Part shown: piece after piece, positions 1-4,501 of the stretch
Position numbering within the stretch: the stretch's first letter is position 1
Layout: every line of letters starts with the position of its first letter
Assembly: GCA_028686565.1 (NCBI GenBank)
Contig: JAQUBU010000164.1
Location: 1 to 5,457 of the forward strand
Origin: Syntrophomonadaceae bacterium
Lineage (GTDB): Bacteria; Bacillota; Syntrophomonadia; Syntrophomonadales; Syntrophomonadaceae
DNA length: 5,457 bases
Direction: 5' to 3'
Made by a program: the position numbers and the translations under genes
The notes under the pieces: generated by a model
Seen by the model: only the letters and a program-made list of their open reading frames with translations
Databases searched by the model: none
What the model was told of the DNA's origin: nothing

Positions 1-459
1 CAGCATAATACTCTGTGAAACTGAACCGAGATCAAAGAGTGACCATTGCGATAGTGCTCGATCCATACAGGGGAAAATCACGACTGGTGCATTGAAAAAT
101 CGGAGATTATTCTCGACAATTTCATTGCGCGCTTTTTCATCATCCCGGTCAATTCCCAACTGGGCTAAGCGAGCTATGCTCATCTCCAAGGTGCGTTTTT
201 GATGCTCCTCCGGCCAAGATTTAGGAATAGGTATATCCGGCTTGGGAGCCTCACCATTCTTAAAATTCTCCAAATACTTTTCACACAGGCGTGCTAATGG
301 TTCACCAGCAGCGACATAGATTTCCCAAGGTTGGGTATTTGACCACGAAGGCGCATAATTAGCTGCTTCCAATATCTTAAGAATAGTCTCCCGGTCAACT
401 GCCATTGGTTTATAGGCCCTGATACTGTGTCGTTCTTGCAATGCTTCTAAAACGTTCAT
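1..459 (-). CDS. Nitroreductase family protein, N-terminal 153 residues (cut by left edge)
   Basis: Probable FMN-dependent, NAD(P)H-using oxidoreductase of the nitroreductase fold, a soluble cytoplasmic dimer in known members. The N-terminus reads MNVLEALQERHSIRAYKP; the RHSIR stretch (residues 10-14) matches the family's Arg/Ser FMN-phosphate motif. APSWSNTQPW (36-45) is the second hallmark, and FDLGSVSQSIML (142-153) begins the conserved region before the C-terminal FMN-contacting part, which lies beyond the window. Members are usually about 170-230 residues, so perhaps 50-70 are missing. A Pro/Lys-rich stretch near 71-85 looks like the insertion present in some subfamilies. The ATG at 459-457 is preceded by AGGAGAG (469-475) nine bases upstream, which fixes the start. 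A candidate promoter at 554-562 suggests transcription separate from the kinase gene. The true substrate (nitroaromatics, quinones, flavin or other) cannot be told from this fragment. Confidence 0.93.
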   Translation of the reverse strand, partial: MNVLEALQERHSIRAYKPMAVDRETILKILEAANYAPSWSNTQPWEIYVAAGEPLARLCEKYLENFKNGEAPKPDIPIPKSWPEEHQKRTLEMSIARLAQLGIDRDDEKARNEIVENNLRFFNAPVVIFPCMDRALSQWSLFDLGSVSQSIML

Positions 460-553
460 TTAACAAATCTCTCCTTTTATAATCTCAAATTTAGGCGTGG
501 TTCCAGTATTTTTAAACTTTCTCTTACTGTTGGTAAAATATTCTATTACTTCA

Positions 554-562
554 AGTATAGCA
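554..562 (-). promoter_or_regulatory. Extended -10 promoter for the nitroreductase gene
   Basis: On the minus strand the sequence TGCTATACT fits an extended -10 element (TGn followed by a five-of-six match to TATAAT). A start near 547 would leave an 88-base untranslated leader before the ATG at 459. The -35 hexamer at the right distance (TTACTA) is poor, which is common for extended -10 promoters. A short dyad, TTAC-5-GTAA, lies at 524-536, just inside the transcript. No promoter activity can be proved from sequence. Confidence 0.4.
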
Positions 563-600
563 GATCGAAGAAACAATAGTAATTTTCTGGATTTTAAGAG

Positions 601-642
601 CATATTTATTAATTGCCTTATTGAGTTAGGCTAATAAATATG
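601..642. repeat. Inverted repeat, 11-bp perfect arms extending to 15 bp
   Basis: CATATTTATTA (601-611) is the exact reverse complement of TAATAAATATG (632-642). Inside these, GCCT (615-618) pairs with AGGC (628-631), so the stem reaches 15 bp with a three-base ATT bulge on one arm and a nine-base loop. It lies about 40 bp upstream of the nitroreductase -10 element and exactly at the change from AT-rich to GC-richer sequence. Neither side is followed by a T-run, so it is not a standard intrinsic terminator. It may be a regulator-binding dyad, an unusual 3'-end hairpin for the kinase transcript, or the scar of a mobile sequence. Confidence 0.6.
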
Positions 643-659
643 GGGAGAGTGGCGAAACA

Positions 660-815
660 GTGGCCTTTGCCGGCTTTGCCAAAAACATGTTCGCCTCCAA
701 AGAGGTCAAAAAGCAAATGCGGTATGTACAAGTGATATATTCGGCCGAAAAAAGCAAGCGCTTGTTATTTTGGAGCAGCGAAACGGGGATGGGCAAGCCA
801 TATTATGCTGATTAG
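660..815 (+). CDS. Doubtful small ORF or gene remnant, 51 codons, unrecognised
   Basis: A plus-strand frame starting at GTG 660 (or ATG 687) and ending with TAG at 813-815 encodes a peptide beginning VAFAGFAKNMFASKEV and ending SSETGMGKPYYAD. Its wobble positions favour G/C in the first half (GCC, GGC, AAC, TTC, GTC), unlike the AT-rich DNA upstream, and its amino-acid mix is protein-like. The frame is open from 630. The purine-rich GGGGAG (642-647) lies 12 bases before the GTG, rather far for a ribosome binding site. Its stop interlocks with the kinase stop, a four-base tail-to-tail overlap. I do not recognise a family. The stretch around MRYVQVIYSAEKSKRLLFWS faintly recalls the strand region of DDE transposases, but this is too weak to name it. 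It may be a remnant or chance. Confidence 0.2.
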   Translation: MAFAGFAKNMFASKEVKKQMRYVQVIYSAEKSKRLLFWSSETGMGKPYYAD

Positions 816-2311
816 CTTTTTGGCAGAGAGATTGTAAATTTTGTGCCTTTCCCCTCCCGGCTATCAACCTCAATGCTTCCGCCATGAGCATCAATAATGG
901 ATTTAGTGATTGCCAATCCTAACCCGGCGCCGCCATATTTACGGGTCCGAGAAGAATCACTTCGGTAAAAGCGGTCAAAAATATGCGGCAGGTGGTCTGC
1001 ACTTATTCCCTGACCGTTATCCTGAATGCTTAACTGCACTGCCAGCTCCATCTTACATAGCAACAATTGGATATTACCATTCTCAGGATCAGTATATTGC
1101 ACTGCATTGTGAAAGAGATTCAAAATCACCTGTTTCATTTGATCTTCATCATACTCACATTTCAATCCTTCTTCTATATACAGCTCAAGGTGCCTTGGAC
1201 CTGCCAGAATATGAAGCTGAGATTCCATATCACGAACAACTTCATCCAGGTAACCTTCTTTAAGCTCAACATGGGGAGTACGATCAAGTTTACTCAAAAG
1301 CAAAAGATCGTGTACCAATTTATTCAGACGCTGTGATTCACTATGCATGCTTCTCAGGGACTTGTCCAGTTGTTCGGGTTGACTGGCTGCCACCCGCAAT
1401 AGTACCTCTAAAAATCCTTGAATAGATGTCAAAGGGGTTCGCAGCTCATGTGAAGCATCAGCAATAAACCGGCGCATCTTTTCCTTGGTTTCTCTTTCGG
1501 CCGTAAAGGAAATCTCCAAGCGTTCCAGCATACCATTAAATGATTCCGCCAAGCGGTCAATTTCCATTTGTCCCTGGCTGCTGGGGAAGCGGCTGTCCAA
1601 ATTACCGGCATCGATTTGTTCAGCCGTATTCACCATATTGGACAAGGGGTCAAGGGTCTTTCTAAGAACCGGCAGAAAAGCTAACAATCCAATCAACAAG
1701 GCAATAAGCGATAAAGAGATAAAGGTGATAAGCTGGCCTATCAACAATTCCTTGAGCGGTGCAGTTAAGGTGCTTATTTGAATAATACCAACCAATTCAT
1801 TAGTTCTGCGCGAAACAAGCGGTTCCAATACTACTAACTGCTCTGCGCCTCCATTATTGGATATTATATAGTTTGGGCCATGATTTTTAGTCCGGTCAGG
1901 TTTTTCAGATTGCTCTTCCCGCTTGGTTGGGTTATTAAGTAAATTCTGGTATTCTTGCGAATCCAAGCGCGGAGGAATTATTTTGTAACGACCTTCAGAT
2001 AATATGGAATAATTCCCCTTGGTATCAATAAAAGCAACATTAACTTCAGGGATAAAAAAACGTAGCCCTTGCTTGTTTTTATCATAGTTGCTGGTCATCA
2101 TATTCCAGATTTCCGGAGGAAAAGTCATGATCTGGCTTTGAAGGCTAACCGCTTTACCGCGGTACATAACATCCTTCATAAAAACATATTGCATTAATCC
2201 GATTAGTGCCAGTAATGCGGCAAGTACTAACAGTGAACGTGACAGCAATTGAATTCTAAGTGATTTCTGTTCAAAAAGGTCCTTTAAGCTAATGCTTTGC
2301 TTTGTTTTCAT
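812..2311 (-). CDS. Membrane sensor histidine kinase (HAMP, HisKA, HATPase_c)
   Basis: Sensor kinase of 499 residues that autophosphorylates on His and passes the phosphate to the response regulator encoded just upstream. Visible order: transmembrane helix about 22-45; extracytoplasmic sensor domain about 46-187; second membrane helix about 190-216; HAMP linker about 217-270; dimerisation/phosphoacceptor helix with FIADASHELRTPL (His288); then the ATP-binding domain with the N box LNLFHNA (Asn402), G1 box DNGQGIS (431-437), F box FDRFYR (445-450) and G2 box GAGLGLAI (461-468). All catalytic motifs are intact and the C-terminus ends in the usual GT-F-I-LP pattern, so the gene is complete. Its ATG overlaps the regulator's TGA as ATGA, and no good Shine-Dalgarno precedes it, so translation is probably coupled. 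The sensor domain, which contains VNVAFIDTKGNYSIL, may be PAS/Cache-like; the signal is unknown. Confidence 0.97.
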   Translation of the reverse strand: MKTKQSISLKDLFEQKSLRIQLLSRSLLVLAALLALIGLMQYVFMKDVMYRGKAVSLQSQIMTFPPEIWNMMTSNYDKNKQGLRFFIPEVNVAFIDTKGNYSILSEGRYKIIPPRLDSQEYQNLLNNPTKREEQSEKPDRTKNHGPNYIISNNGGAEQLVVLEPLVSRRTNELVGIIQISTLTAPLKELLIGQLITFISLSLIALLIGLLAFLPVLRKTLDPLSNMVNTAEQIDAGNLDSRFPSSQGQMEIDRLAESFNGMLERLEISFTAERETKEKMRRFIADASHELRTPLTSIQGFLEVLLRVAASQPEQLDKSLRSMHSESQRLNKLVHDLLLLSKLDRTPHVELKEGYLDEVVRDMESQLHILAGPRHLELYIEEGLKCEYDEDQMKQVILNLFHNAVQYTDPENGNIQLLLCKMELAVQLSIQDNGQGISADHLPHIFDRFYRSDSSRTRKYGGAGLGLAITKSIIDAHGGSIEVDSREGKGTKFTISLPKS

Positions 2312-2991
2312 GACAGATCAACCCGGTATCCGGAGCCACGTATAGTACGTATTAATTGATGTTCTTTGTCGTTCAATTTATCCCTTAATGAACGGATATA
2401 GACCTCAACAATATTTTGCTCACCGCCAAAATCATAGCCCCATACTTTATCCAATATCATAGTTTTACTCAAAACCAAGCCATGATTGAGTACCAAAAAC
2501 TTTAACAGTTCATATTCGGTTGGAGACAATTCCAATACATGGTTGTTGTATTTTATTTCTTTACGGCGATCATCTATTTTGATTGGCCCAATAACTACTT
2601 CACCAAATAAGTTGGGAAACTGGTTGCGGAGTCGAGCATTAATTCTAGCCAGAAGTTCCTCAAAACTAAAAGGCTTTACCATATAATCATCAGCACCCAG
2701 ATTCAAGCCTTTTACCCGATCATCCACTTCATCCCGGGCAGTCAACATGATCACGGCTACATTTTCATTTCTTTTAAGCATCCGGCATACTTCAAATCCA
2801 TCCATCCCCGGCATCATTACATCAAGTATAACTACATGGGGCTGGAACCTTTTTAATTGGTTGATGGCGGCAATACCATCTCCGGCACTCTCTACTGCAA
2901 AACCTTCATTTTGCAGGCCAAGTTCCAGAAACTGAAGAATATTTGGTTCATCATCAACGATTAATATTTTTATTCCTTTAATGGCTTGCAT
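2308..2991 (-). CDS. OmpR/PhoB-family response regulator
   Basis: DNA-binding response regulator of 227 residues and the likely partner of the kinase that follows. The receiver domain (about 7-118) has the acidic pair Asp13-Asp14, phosphoacceptor Asp57 in VVILDVMMPGMDG, Thr84 in IMLTARD and Lys106 in VKPF. The C-terminal winged helix (about 130-227) shows LSPTEYELLKFL, the VWGYDF turn, the recognition-helix region VEVYIRSLRDKL and the terminal hairpin IRTIRGSGYRV. The frame also offers a GTG at 3000, but that codon lies within AAGGCGGTGA, which is one mismatch from an ideal Shine-Dalgarno and correctly spaced for the ATG at 2991, so 2991 is preferred. The stop overlaps the kinase start (ATGA). 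Three 11-bp-spaced repeats upstream suggest self-regulation. The genomic position next to the exporter genes suggests, without proof, that they are targets. Confidence 0.96.
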   Translation of the reverse strand: MQAIKGIKILIVDDEPNILQFLELGLQNEGFAVESAGDGIAAINQLKRFQPHVVILDVMMPGMDGFEVCRMLKRNENVAVIMLTARDEVDDRVKGLNLGADDYMVKPFSFEELLARINARLRNQFPNLFGEVVIGPIKIDDRRKEIKYNNHVLELSPTEYELLKFLVLNHGLVLSKTMILDKVWGYDFGGEQNIVEVYIRSLRDKLNDKEHQLIRTIRGSGYRVDLS

Positions 2992-2996
2992 TATTT

Positions 2997-3006
2997 TCAC
3001 CGCCTT
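2997..3006 (-). promoter_or_regulatory. Ribosome binding site that decides the regulator start
   Basis: The minus-strand sequence AAGGCGGTGA differs by one base from the ideal AAGGAGGTGA and ends five bases before ATG 2991. The competing GTG at 3000-2998 is part of this site and has only AAGG two bases upstream of it, too close to serve. The start is therefore placed at 2991. Confidence 0.7.
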
Positions 3007-3015
3007 AAAAGACTC

Positions 3016-3030
3016 ATCTATTGAATAGAT
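3016..3030. repeat. Short palindrome overlapping the regulator promoter
   Basis: ATCTATT-G-AATAGAT is a perfect 7-1-7 inverted repeat. It overlaps the downstream edge of the candidate -10 box (3029-3034) and the expected transcription start near 3022, and ends about ten bases before the ribosome binding site. It could be an operator for a repressor or a small 5' RNA hairpin; it is AT-rich, so chance is also possible. Confidence 0.4.
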
Positions 3031-3034
3031 TATC
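3029..3034 (-). promoter_or_regulatory. Candidate -10 box of the regulator-kinase operon
   Basis: GATAAT on the minus strand matches the -10 consensus at five of six bases. The hexamer 17 bp upstream (TCAGGG) is a poor -35, but the TTCAG repeats overlie that position, as expected where an OmpR/PhoB-type activator replaces -35 contacts. Predicted start near 3022 gives a leader of about 31 bases. Confidence 0.4.
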
Positions 3035-3042
3035 GTTCATAA

Positions 3043-3069
3043 CTGAAATCACCCTGAATAAAAGCTGAA
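3043..3069 (-). promoter_or_regulatory. Three direct TTCAG repeats at 11-bp period, likely response-regulator box
   Basis: On the minus strand TTCAG occurs three times, at 3065-3069, 3054-3058 and 3043-3047, each exactly 11 bp apart; including the base before, the units are TTTCAG, ATTCAG and TTTCAG. OmpR/PhoB-family regulators are known to bind head-to-tail direct repeats with an 11-bp period, for example the pho boxes. The array ends eight bases before the candidate -10 box and lies just upstream of a gene for such a regulator. I infer an autoregulatory activator site; the match of this sequence to this protein is not proven. Confidence 0.5.
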
Positions 3070-3104
3070 AAATTGCCTGGCTGATTCCTGCCACAGGCTA
3101 CAAT
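3068..3104 (-). terminator. Terminator-like hairpin with T-run after the TolC-like gene
   Basis: On the minus strand, GCC and TGGC pair with GCCA and GGC around an eight-base loop (AGGAATCA), and the outer ATT pairs with AAT, with small bulges; alternatively GCCTG pairs directly with CAGGC. The stem is followed by TTTTT (3072-3068) and a further T-rich stretch. This fits an intrinsic terminator for the export operon, about 260 bases beyond the TolC stop, placed right before the regulator promoter. The distance from the gene also leaves room for an attenuator in a long leader. Confidence 0.45.
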
Positions 3105-3200
3105 AACCGCCAATATGCTTAAATAGTTGCCCCTTAAAAAATTCGTAAATCTAATTTGGGATGCATAAATATTTAAGCGAAAAGTCTTTGCACGGAAAAC

Positions 3201-3288
3201 ACCCTCAGCTTGTCTCACAGTTCAAGGGGTACCGGGCAAAATACACATCATTTTCCGCTATCCTCTCGCCCCCTTTACTTAGCTGGGT
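3201..3288 (-). other. Nested inverted repeats, possible structured RNA
   Basis: On the minus strand, ACCCAGCT (3288-3281) pairs with AGCTGAGGGT (3210-3201) apart from a two-base bulge. Nested inside, AAGGGG (3275-3270) pairs with CCCCTT (3229-3224), and within that AAAAT (3242-3238 on the plus strand) and ATTTT (3250-3254) close a seven-base loop. The helices are co-linear and enclose asymmetric internal loops, as in structured leaders or small RNAs. No known riboswitch core was recognised. Such pairings can arise by chance, so confidence is low. Confidence 0.22.
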
Positions 3289-3363
3289 ATTATTGCCATG
3301 CTCCGCCAACATCTGTGCTCAATTTTACCACTCCACATTTAAATTGTTAAAGTGAGCTTTTGT

Positions 3364-4479
3364 TTAATTAGCCCATGGTTTGTCAAAGGTTATCTCGGCA
3401 AGTTCGTGTTCGTAAACCGTGGATTTTAAAGTTTGCTGCAAGGTAGCCAAATCCGCTTCAGCCTTTAAGACATCTCCTTTGGAGACAGTTCCCATCTCGA
3501 ACTTTAGTTTGGTTATATTCAAATCCTCTTCTGCAGCTTCCAAATCCCGCAATGTAGTTTGATATTGCTGTCCCAGATTATAAATATTGTTATAAGCTGA
3601 AATAATGCTTTCTCTGGCTTGTTCTTTGGTATCGGCGGCAGATAAGGCTGCTTTGTCAACAGCTAATTTTTTTACCGCATATGATTCACCCCCGTTATTC
3701 CATGTATAAAGATCAACTGCCAATTGGGCCTGCTCTACTTTTTTGTTGGCCAGCCAGATATCGGGATTAATATCCATGTTGCGCAGGACCTCCAGTTCCA
3801 GGTCGTCAATCTGGTAAGCCGAAAACTGCGGATCATCCTGTAAAACCGGCCGTTCTTTGGCATTTAAGCCAAGCAGGCTATTGAAACTGCGCCAGCTGTC
3901 CTCCAGGGCGTTCTTGCTTTTGGCTAGGGCTGCTTCCTTGGCTACATAATTTCTTTCCGCAGTGTTTTGGCTGCTGAGGCTTTCCTTTTTTACCTGATAT
4001 CCCACTCGCGCCGCCAGTCTCTGAAAAGCTGCATATTCCAATGCTTTTTCAGCTGCCTTTACTTTTTCCTGGGCATTTAGTACATTGGTGTACTTTTGAA
4101 AAACATTTTTCTTTATCGTATCTGTTGAAGCTTCTTTTTCCTTCTTTGTCATCTGCCAATTAATATCACTTTGAATTAGCTTAAGGTATGCCGAACTCAC
4201 ATCTGCCCAATCTCCATCAGCAGGTATATATCCTACGTTGTCGGCCGCAGTATTGCGATTTAATTCTCCCTGTTCAATACTATAATCAGCCATTTTCAAA
4301 TCATTGCTGCGGGCAAGTGCTCTTTTCTCGGCATCTTCGATGGTAAGCACCAAGCATGGGGAATTGCCCTCATTGCCAGCATTTGCAGTTTCAGCCCCCG
4401 AATTCAAGGATAAGCTGCCAATCAAAATCAGACATATAGATACAGCAATTATGCTTTTTCCCAAATAATTTTTAAGCAT
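3364..4479 (-). CDS. TolC-family (outer membrane efflux protein-like) secreted protein
   Basis: Helical export-channel-type protein of 371 residues. Residues 1-34 form a signal peptide: LKNYLGK, hydrophobic core IIAVSICLILIGSL, and likely cleavage after A-N-A (32-34); there is no lipobox. The mature part has the two-fold repeat of the family: LTIEDAEKRALARSNDLKMA (45-64) opens repeat 1, long coiled-coil helices span about 95-205, and repeat 2 (about 225-365) carries the hallmark FEMGTVSKGDVLKAEADL (327-344). Typical TolC proteins are over 400 residues; here the places where each repeat should hold a beta hairpin (about 76-95 and 257-283) are short linkers, so a normal membrane barrel is doubtful. 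The frame opens at 4524, but GGGAGGT (4485-4491) lies five bases before ATG 4479, fixing the start. It follows the MacB-type gene by 22 bp and is its probable partner in export. Substrate unknown. Confidence 0.88.
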   Translation of the reverse strand: MLKNYLGKSIIAVSICLILIGSLSLNSGAETANAGNEGNSPCLVLTIEDAEKRALARSNDLKMADYSIEQGELNRNTAADNVGYIPADGDWADVSSAYLKLIQSDINWQMTKKEKEASTDTIKKNVFQKYTNVLNAQEKVKAAEKALEYAAFQRLAARVGYQVKKESLSSQNTAERNYVAKEAALAKSKNALEDSWRSFNSLLGLNAKERPVLQDDPQFSAYQIDDLELEVLRNMDINPDIWLANKKVEQAQLAVDLYTWNNGGESYAVKKLAVDKAALSAADTKEQARESIISAYNNIYNLGQQYQTTLRDLEAAEEDLNITKLKFEMGTVSKGDVLKAEADLATLQQTLKSTVYEHELAEITFDKPWAN

Positions 4480-4484
4480 GATAT

Positions 4485-4491
4485 ACCTCCC
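4485..4491 (-). promoter_or_regulatory. Ribosome binding site that decides the TolC-like start
   Basis: GGGAGGT on the minus strand is a near-ideal Shine-Dalgarno five bases before ATG 4479. Choosing it removes a 15-residue extension that would overlap the permease gene, and places a clean signal peptide at the N-terminus. Confidence 0.8.
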
Positions 4492-4501
4492 TAAAATTAA
4501 T

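Larger units (their letters stand above)
460..811. other. Intergenic region between nitroreductase and histidine kinase genes
   Basis: The gap has two unlike halves. From 541 to 640 it is about 26% GC and holds the nitroreductase promoter and a strong inverted repeat. From about 641 to 811 it is near 49% GC and carries an open plus-strand frame. No hairpin followed by a T-run, as expected of an intrinsic terminator for the regulator-kinase operon, was found on the minus strand. The palindrome CAAGCGCTTG (754-763) is followed on the minus strand by a T-run but has no room for a loop with a useful stem. Confidence 0.6.
2992..3363. other. Intergenic region between TolC-like and response regulator genes
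   Basis: From the regulator end upward this 372-bp gap holds the regulator's ribosome binding site, a palindrome, a -10 candidate, the three TTCAG repeats, a terminator-like hairpin and the nested repeats listed separately. Short open frames here on both strands (3161-3355 plus, 3030-3218 minus) lack ribosome binding sites and recognisable protein character, so the gap is read as non-coding. Nothing definite was seen at 3105-3200 or 3289-3363. Confidence 0.6.

Noticed and set aside
706..894. Minus-strand 62-codon frame overlapping the kinase 3' end
   Set aside because: It is another frame of the kinase gene running into the spacer, with no ribosome binding site or recognisable protein.
910..1336. 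Plus-strand frames of 117 and 89 codons opposite the kinase gene
   Set aside because: They lie antisense to the conserved ATP-binding domain coding sequence; their composition is explained by that gene.
3185..3206. T-box-like string (AGGGTG, four bases, CCGTG) on the minus strand
   Set aside because: The T-box antiterminator needs the TGGN bulge and ACCGCG; here the middle is TTTT, no tRNA-sensing stem I motifs were seen, and no synthetase or amino-acid gene follows.
3030..3355. Short frames in the gap between the TolC-like and regulator genes (minus 3030-3218, plus 3161-3355)
   Set aside because: No Shine-Dalgarno, no protein family resemblance, and the minus one covers the terminator, repeats and part of the promoter region.
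3330..3363. Hairpin with T-rich tail just after the TolC-like stop (CACATTTAA / TTAAAGTG)
   Set aside because: The T-rich side lies on the plus strand, where there is no gene to terminate; on the minus strand no T-run follows, and the stem is weak and bulged.
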